The notes under the pieces were generated by a model. The model saw only the letters and a program-made list of their open reading frames with translations, ran no database searches and had not been told where the DNA came from. Source: Coriobacteriia bacterium (GTDB lineage Bacteria > Actinomycetota > Coriobacteriia > WRKU01 > WQUG01). From it: DNA of 42,268 nt. The DNA is taken from contig WQVN01000005.1 in NCBI GenBank assembly GCA_009785795.1, forward strand, positions 1-42,268. The letters run 5' to 3'. Every line of letters starts with the position of its first letter. Position 1 is the stretch's first letter. A program made the position numbers and the translations under genes. Of this stretch, positions 17,485 through 26,489 are shown one piece after another.

Positions 17485-17534
17485 TGCGCGCCTGGCTAGT
17501 TGCGACCTGCGATTAGAAGAGGATAGCACGCAAT

Positions 17535-18500
17535 ATGCCAAACAGTGATGGCACCGTAAAGCATCTGAATAAAGACGGGCATCCTAAACGTTTTGCACCA
17601 TGCAGACAGGCTTGCAAATTGGCTATGCCTGTACTTGCGACTCTTTTACTGATGGCGGCATTTATTCTGTCTGGTCTGCTAACTGGCTGTAGAGGCGCTG
17701 CCTTTGAAAGCACGATTGTAGTTTCAGGATCAACGACGTTGTTGCCTATTGCAGAGGTTGCTGCGCAAGAATTCCAGGAAGCACATCCCGAATACAATGT
17801 GCTGGTATCTGGCATGGGAACATCTGCGGGCATTGAAGCTGTTGGTCTTTCAGGTACTGCTGATGTAGGAATGGCATCACGTGATCTTCGAGGCGATGAA
17901 CTGGAAATGGATTTGCTTGAGATTCCCGTAGCCTATGACGGAATTGCCGTGATTGTGCATCCTTCAAATCCTGTCAGCGATTTGACCGTTGAACAGGTGC
18001 GCGACATTTTTGCGGGGAATATCACAAACTGGAGTGAAGTTGGCGGAGAAGATTTGCCCGTCGTAATTGTTAATCGTGACGAAGCTTCGGGAACGCGTAG
18101 TGCTTTTGCTTCTGCGGTTATGGAAGATGAGCTTTTTGAGGTCAATTCGGTTGTCTTGCCAGGAACAGGGCAGGTTCGTGAGGTGGTTGCTCGCACTCCA
18201 GAGGCCATTGGCTACATCTCAGTGGGCTTTGTAGAGCCCAGACACGTCAACACAATTGTCAAGGCACTATCACTTAATGGTGTTGAAGCTACTGATGAGA
18301 ATATCATTGATGGCACGTATCCCGTTTCTCGCGCCTTGCACTTTTTGACAAGTGGAGTTCCCACAGGTACTCCACTTGAATATATTGAATTTGTCTTGTC
18401 AGAACAGGTTCAGCTGGGTGCAGTAATTGATGCAGGCTTTTTGCCTGTGACTGAACAAGACCTTGCCGAATTCAGACATGCGCTTGGTGAAGATAATTGA
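17535..18500 (+). CDS. pstS: Phosphate ABC transporter substrate-binding lipoprotein
   Basis: Lipobox LLTGC, VVSGSTTLLPIAEVAAQEF, GMGTSAGIEAVGLSGTADVGMASRDL, NRDEASGTRSAF. Confidence 0.94.
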   Translation: MPNSDGTVKHLNKDGHPKRFAPCRQACKLAMPVLATLLLMAAFILSGLLTGCRGAAFESTIVVSGSTTLLPIAEVAAQEFQEAHPEYNVLVSGMGTSAGIEAVGLSGTADVGMASRDLRGDELEMDLLEIPVAYDGIAVIVHPSNPVSDLTVEQVRDIFAGNITNWSEVGGEDLPVVIVNRDEASGTRSAFASAVMEDELFEVNSVVLPGTGQVREVVARTPEAIGYISVGFVEPRHVNTIVKALSLNGVEATDENIIDGTYPVSRALHFLTSGVPTGTPLEYIEFVLSEQVQLGAVIDAGFLPVTEQDLAEFRHALGEDN

Positions 18501-19573
18501 TGAGTGAAGACAAAAACATAGAAAGCGTGGAAGCGGGCAAAGAAGGTCTGCGAACAGACGCAAATCCCAGTAAAAAAACACTGACGCACACACCAAGCGT
18601 TGCGATGAGGGAGTTTGCAGAAACGGCAGCACAAAGAGAGAAGCCTCCCGAGGTACGACCTGCAACAAAGCTTCAACTGGTTTCACGCAGTACTCAAATC
18701 AAGGAAGCAGCACTGGCGTCTCTATTCTTTATCTGTGCGTTCCTTGCGGTTTTGGGTGTGGCTCTGATTTTTGCCTTTGTGGCATTTCGAGCATTCCCCT
18801 TGGTGACCGAGATTGGTCTGTGGGATTTTCTCACGGGCACAACGTGGTCAGTTGCAGAGGGTACTTTTGGAGCGGTTCCCTTCATGTTGGGCAGTTTGGT
18901 TGTTGTAGGAGGCTCACTTGTGATTGGTGTGCCCCTTGCAGTACTTACCGCTATCTTTATGTCAGAAGTGGCAACGCCACGCGCGAACAGCATTATTAGA
19001 CCAGCGGTAGAGCTACTTGCAGGTGTTCCTTCGGTAGTTGTTGGCTTCTTTGGCGTTGTCGTAGTAGTGCCTCTGGTTTCTGCTCTTGTGGGTGGTGCGG
19101 GCTTTGGACCACTTACGGCATGGATAGTGCTATCAATCATGATTATGCCAACGATTACGACCTTGTCAGAAGATGCCCTGAATTCTATTCCTATGGGAAT
19201 CAGGGAAGCATCGTATGCCATGGGTGCAACCAAGTGGCAGACCATCTGGAAAGTTGTTATTCCTGCAGCAAAGATAGGAATAATTGATGCCGCAATATTG
19301 GGGATGGGACGTGCGATTGGCGAGACGATGGCAGTACTTATGGTTGTGGGTAATGCTCCGCAAATATTCGCAGGAATTTCTGCACCGATCTCAACCATGA
19401 CAAGTCAAATCGTGCTAGAGATGGGTTACTCGTCTGGCACGCATAGAACGGCACTCTTTGGACTTGCAGCAATACTTTCTTTGATTTCAATGAGCCTGGT
19501 TTTGACAGTTCGACTTGTGTCGCGCGATCAACATAAAAAGAGAAAAAAGGTAAAGAAGGGGGGTGTGGCATAA
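18500..19573 (+). CDS. pstC: Phosphate ABC transporter permease PstC
   Basis: BPD permease motifs (GIREASYAMGATKWQTIWKVVIPAAKIGIIDAAILGMGRAIGETMAV). Confidence 0.94.
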   Translation: MSEDKNIESVEAGKEGLRTDANPSKKTLTHTPSVAMREFAETAAQREKPPEVRPATKLQLVSRSTQIKEAALASLFFICAFLAVLGVALIFAFVAFRAFPLVTEIGLWDFLTGTTWSVAEGTFGAVPFMLGSLVVVGGSLVIGVPLAVLTAIFMSEVATPRANSIIRPAVELLAGVPSVVVGFFGVVVVVPLVSALVGGAGFGPLTAWIVLSIMIMPTITTLSEDALNSIPMGIREASYAMGATKWQTIWKVVIPAAKIGIIDAAILGMGRAIGETMAVLMVVGNAPQIFAGISAPISTMTSQIVLEMGYSSGTHRTALFGLAAILSLISMSLVLTVRLVSRDQHKKRKKVKKGGVA

Positions 19574-20514
19574 TGGGAACCAATTTGAATCCAAATAATG
19601 AGCAGCGCAAGACAGGTATGCAGGTCTTAAAGGAACTCAAAGAGGAGCACAAAAAGTCTGACAGTGGCTTGGGTCGTGCACATTTCAATAATCGTGTTGC
19701 CCTGGGAGTGCTGTGGGGCGCGACAGGGGTTACGATTGGTCTGCTTGCCATTATCCTCATTTATGTGAGCTATCATGGCCTGAGTGTCGTTTTGCAGGAT
19801 TTTCCACGATTCATCTTTACCTGGCCAGAAGGAGTTAATGCAGAGGGCGGTATTTGGCCAACCATTATAGCGACCCTGTACTCAACAGGCCTTGCGATGG
19901 GAATTGCAACTCCAATTGCGGTACTTGCTGCGGTGTATCTAGCTGAATATGCAAAGCAGGGCAAAATTGTAAAGACGATTCGCTTTGCAGCTGACTCGCT
20001 TGCAAGCGTGCCAAGCATTGTAATGGGTCTTTTTGGCCTTGCCTTCTTTGTTGAAACACTGGGCATTCCCTTGTCGATGCTTGCAGCCTCACTAGGTTTG
20101 TCGCTGCTTATGTTACCCATTATTATGCGTGCGACAGAAGAAGCAATTCGTGCGGTGCCGCGCTATATTCGCTGGGGCTCCTATGGCATGGGTGCGACAA
20201 AATGGCAAACAGTGAGTCGTGTAGTGATACCTACTGCAACACCACGCATTATTACGGGACTTATCTTGGCACTTGCACGTGCGATTGGTGAAACTGCAGT
20301 AGTGTTCCTTACCATGGGCATTGCCATTAATTTACCTATTGTTCCTACCGATTCAGGTAGGTCAATGTCGGTTCATCTATACCTGATGGCAGTTGAGGGC
20401 ATCAACTTGCCTTCTGCATACGGTACGGCATTTCTGCTGTTGCTGATAATACTTATACTTAACCTGAGTGCGCGCTGGATTTCAAAGCGCTACTCGCGCA
20501 TTGAAGGTGCGTAA
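19573..20514 (+). CDS. pstA: Phosphate ABC transporter permease PstA
   Basis: SLASVPSIVMGLFGLAFFV, RWGSYGMGATKWQTVSRVVIPTATPRIITGLILALARAIGETAVV. Confidence 0.94.
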   Translation: MGTNLNPNNEQRKTGMQVLKELKEEHKKSDSGLGRAHFNNRVALGVLWGATGVTIGLLAIILIYVSYHGLSVVLQDFPRFIFTWPEGVNAEGGIWPTIIATLYSTGLAMGIATPIAVLAAVYLAEYAKQGKIVKTIRFAADSLASVPSIVMGLFGLAFFVETLGIPLSMLAASLGLSLLMLPIIMRATEEAIRAVPRYIRWGSYGMGATKWQTVSRVVIPTATPRIITGLILALARAIGETAVVFLTMGIAINLPIVPTDSGRSMSVHLYLMAVEGINLPSAYGTAFLLLLIILILNLSARWISKRYSRIEGA

Positions 20515-20598
20515 CTACTGATGGCGTTGCAAGTTAGGGTGTTGTAGCTGCTGATTGCGCTGGTGCAACTCTCTGCAAGGAAAGGATACGGACAAGAA

Positions 20599-21420
20599 AT
20601 GTCTGCACATGAAACCAAATATTCTACGGTGCTCCAAACTGACCCGCTAACAACTAGCTATTACGTGCGCAACCTTGAATTCTGGTACGGTGACTTTAAT
20701 GCACTGACCAATATTTCGCTTGATGTTATGCCATCTGCCGTTACCGCATTTATCGGCCCTTCTGGTTGTGGCAAGTCAACATTTTTACGCTGCATGAATC
20801 GCATGAACGATCTGATTCCTGATACGCAAGTGGGCGGAAAGATGCTACTAAAAGGTGCTGATATCTATGGCTCTGGTGTAGATCCTGTGGACTTGCGTCG
20901 TCGCGTAGGAATGATTTTTCAGCAGCCAAATCCTTTCCCTCAGTCAATCTATGACAATGTTGCCTATGGACCACGCTTACAAGGAGTCAAAAAGAAAAGA
21001 GATCTCGATGATATTGTCGAAGACTCGTTAAAGCGTGCTAATCTGTGGAAAGAGGTCAAGGATATCCTTGATAAAAATGGTCTTGCCATTAGTGGTGGAC
21101 AACAGCAGCGTCTGTGCATTGCACGTGTTTTAGCAGTGCAGCCAGAAGTTTTATTGATGGATGAGCCTTGTAGTGCCATTGATCCTACAAGTGTGCAAAA
21201 AATTGAAGATCTTATGGCAGAGATTAAAGATGAGGTTACAATTATAATCGTTACGCACAACATGCAACAAGCAGCCCGCGTAAGCGACTATACATCATTT
21301 TTCTTGCAAGAGGTTGCTGGTGAGCCTGCCGTGTTGGTCGAATCGGGCAAAACAAGTGACATCTTTACTGCTCCGATTGATAAGCGGACTGAGGATTACA
21401 TTACGGGTCGTTTCGGTTAA
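20599..21420 (+). CDS. pstB: Phosphate ABC transporter ATP-binding protein
   Basis: [79 protein letters not shown]. Confidence 0.96.
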   Translation: MSAHETKYSTVLQTDPLTTSYYVRNLEFWYGDFNALTNISLDVMPSAVTAFIGPSGCGKSTFLRCMNRMNDLIPDTQVGGKMLLKGADIYGSGVDPVDLRRRVGMIFQQPNPFPQSIYDNVAYGPRLQGVKKKRDLDDIVEDSLKRANLWKEVKDILDKNGLAISGGQQQRLCIARVLAVQPEVLLMDEPCSAIDPTSVQKIEDLMAEIKDEVTIIIVTHNMQQAARVSDYTSFFLQEVAGEPAVLVESGKTSDIFTAPIDKRTEDYITGRFG

Positions 21421-21540
21421 AGCGCACCAGATATCCAGACTCTGTGTTGGATTGCACAGCCTGCGAAGCACGTAGCTGCCATGCTTATTTCGCAGAACAT
21501 GCAGTCCGCCTTGATTTTACAGCGTCTGGAACGTTCTAGA
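21418..21540. repeat. Intergenic hairpin repeat, copy B
   Basis: TTAAAGCGCACCAGATATCCAGACTCTGT...ACAGCGTCTGGAACGTTCT with nested stems GGATTGCA/TGCAGTCC and CTGCGAA/TTCGCAG. Confidence 0.75.
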
Positions 21541-21590
21541 TATTTTATTGGCGAGGTGACCACCAGAGACTTCTAAAAGGAGTGAGAAGG

Positions 21591-22274
21591 ATGCGGGATC
21601 AATTTAGGCAGGACATGTACGGCATTCAAGACGACGTTGTAGCTATTATGCGCGAGCTTTTGGGACTTACGAAAAGTTCGGTAAATGCTCTAATTAATGG
21701 GGATGAAGCCGTCGCACAAGAAATCATCGAGGGGGACGATCACTTTGATCAAATGACCCTCAATATTGAAGAAAACGTCATACAATTGATTGCGACACAA
21801 AGTCCTGTCGCAAAAGATTTGCGCTTTTTACTGTCAATGGCCTTTATTACTCTGTATCAGGCACGCATTGCCGACTATGCGCAAATTATCGCAAAGTCTG
21901 CGCGTCGCAGTGCAAATAAGCCTGTGCCCCAGCCCTTAATCGACTTGATTCATGCACAGGCAAACTTGGTCTATCGTGTTATGGATGCAACACGTGAGGC
22001 GCTAGAAGAGCGTGATCTTGACCTTGCACTAAAACTGCCAGAACTTGATGAACCAGTAGATTCACTGAATAAGCAGTTTTATCGCGAGCTGGGGCGCTTG
22101 ACTGACGAAGATGAAATTGAGGCTGCGTCAAAAATGGTAATGTCTGCACGTGCACTTGAGCGCATTGCAGACTACTGTGTCGACACAGGTGAGCGACTTG
22201 CATACTTTCTCACTGGCGAGCGTGATTTGCTCGAAGCTGCCGAGGCAGAGCTTGATCCACAAAAAATAATCTAA
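21591..22274 (+). CDS. phoU: Phosphate signalling complex protein PhoU
   Basis: PhoU helical repeats (AIVRELL-like region, ERIADYCVDTGER); position after pstB; SD AAAAGGAGTGAG. Confidence 0.92.
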   Translation: MRDQFRQDMYGIQDDVVAIMRELLGLTKSSVNALINGDEAVAQEIIEGDDHFDQMTLNIEENVIQLIATQSPVAKDLRFLLSMAFITLYQARIADYAQIIAKSARRSANKPVPQPLIDLIHAQANLVYRVMDATREALEERDLDLALKLPELDEPVDSLNKQFYRELGRLTDEDEIEAASKMVMSARALERIADYCVDTGERLAYFLTGERDLLEAAEAELDPQKII

Positions 22275-22314
22275 CAGTGTCAAAAGTAGTGCTAAAAGCG
22301 TGGTCTGACGATAA

Positions 22315-22995
22315 ATGAGCAAATTAGTTGAATCTTTCACTGCTGTTCGCACGCGGATGGATGCAGCAGCTGCACGTAGTGGCAGGTGCCCAAAAGATGT
22401 CGCATTGATTGCTGTGTCGAAATCGGTTGATGTAGACATGGTGCAACGCGCACAACACGAATGCGGGCAACAGCTGTTTGGAGAGAACCGCGCTGATGAG
22501 TTGTTGCGCAAGGTTGAAGCTTGTCCTGACCTTGACTTTCACTACATAGGACCCCTGCAAAGAAACAAGGTGCGCAAAGTGGTTGGTGCTGCCAGCTTGA
22601 TCCACTCGGTGGATAGTGAGCGTCTGCTGCGCGCCATTGACGCACGTGCAAAACTATTGGACATTGTGCAAGCAGTGCTCATACAGGTTGACATTAGTGG
22701 AGAAGAGGCAAAACAGGGCATCAAGCCTACAGAATTGGACGCACTCTGCCACCTGGCGAACACAGAGCTCGCCAACGTTGCAGTAAACGGTCTCATGACG
22801 ATGGCGCCTTTTGTGCCAGCTGAAGATATACGCTGGATTTTTACAGATTTACGTGCCTTACTGCAGGCGAGCGATCGTAACGGTTCTAGTGTGCACCTAA
22901 CAGAGTTGTCCATGGGCATGACGGGCGACTTTGAAGCTGCGATTGAAGAGGGTGCGACGTTGGTGCGTATTGGAACTGCTTTGTTTGCAGCATGA
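22315..22995 (+). CDS. YggS-family PLP homeostasis protein
   Basis: VALIAVSKSVD, FGENRADELLRK, FHYIGPLQRNKVRKV, LSMGMTGDFEAAIEEGATLVRIGTALF. Confidence 0.93.
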   Translation: MSKLVESFTAVRTRMDAAAARSGRCPKDVALIAVSKSVDVDMVQRAQHECGQQLFGENRADELLRKVEACPDLDFHYIGPLQRNKVRKVVGAASLIHSVDSERLLRAIDARAKLLDIVQAVLIQVDISGEEAKQGIKPTELDALCHLANTELANVAVNGLMTMAPFVPAEDIRWIFTDLRALLQASDRNGSSVHLTELSMGMTGDFEAAIEEGATLVRIGTALFAA

Positions 22996-23045
22996 GTTAA
23001 AAGCTTGCTATTTTGGGAATGTGCAGTATTAGGAAGGACCGTTAA

Positions 23046-23612
23046 ATGGTCAAAATGGATAAATTGAAATCACGCCTCGGCTTGGGGTCAAGCTGGGATT
23101 CAGAATATTTGGAAGAGGGTGATCCAGAGCCTGAGCAACTTGATGACTATTCGGGGGAACAGATTGCGCGCAACACCTATGCGGGCTTAGGTTTAGGTGT
23201 TAATAGCCCATCGGATGGTGGCAAGGATTCTGAAAAGCGATATACGCAGGATTCCCCTTTTGCTTCTGGGGCGTCTCCTAGTGCGGTTAAAAAGCATGCA
23301 CGTAAGCCAGATCTGCAGCGCGCGGCACAAATCAGCGGAAGCGAGTTGCGTGATGTCGAGGAAAGTCGCCGTCTGGAAGTACCACCAAAAGGAGCAGTTG
23401 ATGAGGGACGTACCTTTAGGCCAAAAAGCTATTCAGAAGCCAGCCAAATTGCAAATCGCCTGAAAGAGGGCAAGGCAGTGACAGTTGACTTGACTCTCGT
23501 ACCTGCTTCGCAACGCCAGCGCTTTATCGATTTTATGGCAGGATTAGTTTATGCGCTTGATGGTCATTTGGCGAGATCTTCAGCAAACATTTATGTACTG
23601 ACTCCCAGGTAA
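23046..23612 (+). CDS. sepF: Cell division protein SepF
   Basis: C-terminal SepF domain (PKSYSEASQIANRLKEGKAVTVDLTLVPASQRQRFIDFMAGLVYALDGHLARSSANIYVLTP). Confidence 0.92.
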   Translation: MVKMDKLKSRLGLGSSWDSEYLEEGDPEPEQLDDYSGEQIARNTYAGLGLGVNSPSDGGKDSEKRYTQDSPFASGASPSAVKKHARKPDLQRAAQISGSELRDVEESRRLEVPPKGAVDEGRTFRPKSYSEASQIANRLKEGKAVTVDLTLVPASQRQRFIDFMAGLVYALDGHLARSSANIYVLTPR

Positions 23613-23658
23613 GAGCAATAACAGTAATAGCAATAGTAGAAATAGCAGGAGTATATTG

Positions 23659-24483
23659 ATGGAGAAAATTATACAGGGCACACTGTTGGTTGTAGGCGGT
23701 GGTGCTATGGGGGAAGCGATTATTGCAGGCATTCTGGATGCAGGAAAGCTGGAGTCGCCACAAATTGTGGTCATTGAGCCTAATCCTGAACGCAGAGTAT
23801 TTCTTGAGCAGCGCTATCAGCTTAAAGTTTTGTCAGAACTAGATGGGCGCACATACGGCGCAGATGATGTCTGCCTGTTTGCAGTAAAGCCTCAAATTGC
23901 ACCAAAGGTGCTTGCCGGACTTGCAGAACATCTTGATGGCACGCTATTTATCTCGATTGCAATTGGTGTAACTATTCAGGATTATTATGCATTGCTTGAT
24001 GCAGATATTCCCGTTGTGCGTGCTATGCCCAATATGCCTGTGTCTATTGGACAGGGCATGTCATTGATTTCTTGTTCTGACAATGTAAGTGAGGGACAGG
24101 CACGGATTGCGACACAGCTCTTTGAGAGCGTTGGTGCAGTTGAACATATTCCTGAAGAATGGCAAAGTGCTGGTGCAACAATTTCTGGATCTGGGCCAGC
24201 ATATTTTAGCTACATGATTGATGCTTTGATAGAGGCTGGGGATAATGCAGGACTACCTACTGATTTGTCAAAGCGACTTGCAGCGCATACGGCAGTGGGC
24301 GTATCAAAACTACTGCTTGCTACTGACAGAAGTCCGCGTGAAATCATGTATGCCACCGCAAGTCCTGGTGGCATAACTGAAGCAGCGCTACAGACAATGG
24401 ACACGCGCGGCGTTCATTCTGCAATAAAAGATGCCTTTGTTGCAGCGGTCGAACGCGCAGGGGAATTAGAGGATTCGTTCTAG
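23659..24483 (+). CDS. proC: Pyrroline-5-carboxylate reductase
   Basis: LLVVGGGAMGEAIIAGIL, AVKPQIAPKVL, VVRAMPNMPVSIGQGMS, GSGPAYFSYMIDALIEAG. Confidence 0.95.
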   Translation: MEKIIQGTLLVVGGGAMGEAIIAGILDAGKLESPQIVVIEPNPERRVFLEQRYQLKVLSELDGRTYGADDVCLFAVKPQIAPKVLAGLAEHLDGTLFISIAIGVTIQDYYALLDADIPVVRAMPNMPVSIGQGMSLISCSDNVSEGQARIATQLFESVGAVEHIPEEWQSAGATISGSGPAYFSYMIDALIEAGDNAGLPTDLSKRLAAHTAVGVSKLLLATDRSPREIMYATASPGGITEAALQTMDTRGVHSAIKDAFVAAVERAGELEDSF

Positions 24484-24600
24484 GTATTTTGTAGGCCGTG
24501 TACTGCGTTTGCGTTTTATTGCTGCAATTGGACGACATGTGGTAACATCTATGGTGCTTGTTATTACATAAGCGCGCCTTTAAGATTTGTACGTTACTGG

Positions 24601-24627
24601 GAAGTGGGTCTGTGACCCGCTTCTTTT
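24601..24627 (+). terminator. Terminator/attenuator-like hairpin in the rimP-nusA operon leader
   Basis: 10-bp stem GAAGTGGGTC-TGT-GACCCGCTTC followed by TTTTCGCTT, about 80 nt before rimP. Confidence 0.65.
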
Positions 24628-24702
24628 CGCTTGTGACGTACTTTTGACGTGTTTTAAGTGTGTGGAAATTGTTTGACTTAACTGTAGGAGTGGACATACC
24701 TT

Positions 24703-24975
24703 GTGGATAAAATAGCGTTTGCAGATGAGCTGTTTAATCAGTTAGATGACCTGGCAACAGCAGAAGGCCTGCAGCTGGTTGATGTCGAGATTAAGGGTCA
24801 GATGCAGCGTCCCATCGTTATTGTTTATTTGGATAAAGATGGTGGGATTGGTATTGATGTGCTGGCTGCGGCAAACAGGTGGATAGGTGCAGCTTTAGAC
24901 GATTGTATTGATAGTGCGTACACCCTTGAGGTATCGTCTCCAGGTGGCAGAGAGAGGAAAAAGGACAATGGCTGA
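24703..24975 (+). CDS. rimP: Ribosome maturation factor RimP, N-terminal domain only
   Basis: GTG start; LATAEGLQLVDVEIKGQMQRPIVIVYLDKDGGIGIDVLAAANRWIGAALDD...YTLEVSSPG then GRERKKDNG-stop; located upstream of nusA. Confidence 0.85.
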   Translation: MDKIAFADELFNQLDDLATAEGLQLVDVEIKGQMQRPIVIVYLDKDGGIGIDVLAAANRWIGAALDDCIDSAYTLEVSSPGGRERKKDNG

Positions 24976-26137
24976 TATGGGCTTGATGGCAGCATTTAAG
25001 GATATTGCTGGCACTCATGGGATTGATGAATATGAGCTGCTTGACCGATTAGAGCAAAATCTTGCTCCTGTGTATGAGCGTGTCTTAAAGTTGGAAAATC
25101 AGGCACGAGTGATGCTTGATCGTGAAACAGGTGCAATTTACGTATATGAGCTGATCCCTATGGGCGATTTTGATCCTGACACTGAACCCGAAGAAGGAGA
25201 AGTGCGCGAGTACGAAGAAAAGGATGTTACGCCTCCAGAAGTTTCACGCATTGCAGCGCATCAAGCAAAAAGCGTTATTGGTGCCATGGTGCGAGACGCG
25301 AGACGTGAGCGCATCTTTGAGGATTTTGTTGGACGTATTGGCGAGATGGTATCAGGTCCTGTTCAGCAGACAAATCGCAAGTTTACCATTATTAAGCTAG
25401 GTGACGACCTTGAGGCAGAACTTCCTGCAAGCGAGGCACCTGCAAGTGAGCATTATCGCTTTAATGAGCGCCTGAAAGTCTACATTGTTGATGTGCGCCG
25501 CGTTCAGAAAGCGAATGAATCATCCATCATTGTGTCGCGCAAGCATCCAGGTCTGATTAAGCGCCTGTTTGAGGTTGAAGTCCCTGAAGTTTATGACGGC
25601 ATTGTCGAATTCAAGAGCATTGTGCGCGAGGCTGGCATTCGTTCAAAGGTGGCAGTGTCGAGTCGTGAGCCAGGACTTGATCCTGTTGGTGCGTGTGTGG
25701 GTCCAGGTGGGAGCCGTGTGCGTAATGTAGTAACTGATTTGCGTGGCGAGCGCATTGACATTATTGCTTGGGACGAGAATCCTGAGGTCTTTGTGGCAAA
25801 TGCGTTGTCTCCTGCGCGCGTTGATCGCGTCATGATTGACGAGGCAAATCATACGGCAAACATTATTGTTCCCAATGATCAGCTGTCACTGGCGATTGGC
25901 AAGGAAGGTCAAAATGCGCGGTTGGCAGCACAGCTGACAGGTTGGCGTATTGACATAAAGAGTGTTGAAATGGCAGAGGCGGCAGGGCTGGTCATGCCGA
26001 CGGTGTCGACCGATGATTTGGATCAGGTTGATGTGATTTGTGTGGCACTGACATCAGAAGGAGTCAGATGCCGCAATCATGCGCGTCCTGATTCTGCTTA
26101 CTGTGGTGTACATGCAGACCTTGAGGATGCAAGCTAG
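24968..26137 (+). CDS. nusA: Transcription termination/antitermination factor NusA with C-terminal Cys/His motif
   Basis: ELLDRLEQNLAPVYERVLK, KHPGLIKRLFEVEVPEVYDGIVEFKSIVREAGIRSKVAV, GACVGPGGSRV, LAIGKEGQNARLAAQLTGWRIDIKS. ATG 24968 preferred over 24908. Confidence 0.95.
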   Translation: MADMGLMAAFKDIAGTHGIDEYELLDRLEQNLAPVYERVLKLENQARVMLDRETGAIYVYELIPMGDFDPDTEPEEGEVREYEEKDVTPPEVSRIAAHQAKSVIGAMVRDARRERIFEDFVGRIGEMVSGPVQQTNRKFTIIKLGDDLEAELPASEAPASEHYRFNERLKVYIVDVRRVQKANESSIIVSRKHPGLIKRLFEVEVPEVYDGIVEFKSIVREAGIRSKVAVSSREPGLDPVGACVGPGGSRVRNVVTDLRGERIDIIAWDENPEVFVANALSPARVDRVMIDEANHTANIIVPNDQLSLAIGKEGQNARLAAQLTGWRIDIKSVEMAEAAGLVMPTVSTDDLDQVDVICVALTSEGVRCRNHARPDSAYCGVHADLEDAS

Positions 26138-26143
26138 ATTCTG

Positions 26144-26476
26144 GTGACAGCGGAGGCGAGGGCAACAACGAGCGAAGTACCGCGCAAGCTAAGTTTACGC
26201 ACCTGTGTTGCCTGCAGGACAAAGATGTCGCGCAGAGAATTGTTGCGCTTTGTTCGAGACGATAGTGGCTGTGTGGTGTTTGACCAGAGACAGCGTTTGC
26301 CTGGCAGGGGAGTATGGACATGCTGCACTCTTGATTGTTTTGACATGGCGGTAGCGCGTGGTGCTTTGGCACGAGGCTTGAAGTTGCCAGGTGTTGCAGC
26401 ACGTGAAGCATTGAGTGAAGAAGTTATAGGTAAGCTGCGCACGAGCGTAGCGTCCTATTTAAGTATATCGAAATAA
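26144..26476 (+). CDS. ylxR: YlxR (DUF448) family RNA-binding protein
   Basis: RTCVACRTKMSRRELLRFVRD, LPGRGVWTCCTLDCFDMAVARGAL; between nusA and infB. Confidence 0.9.
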   Translation: MTAEARATTSEVPRKLSLRTCVACRTKMSRRELLRFVRDDSGCVVFDQRQRLPGRGVWTCCTLDCFDMAVARGALARGLKLPGVAAREALSEEVIGKLRTSVASYLSISK

Positions 26477-26489
26477 GGAGTGATAGGGC

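Noticed and set aside
18694-19398. 234-aa minus-strand ORF opposite pstC
   Set aside because: Antisense of a well-supported permease; low-complexity Thr/Ile/Pro composition, no RBS or family signature.
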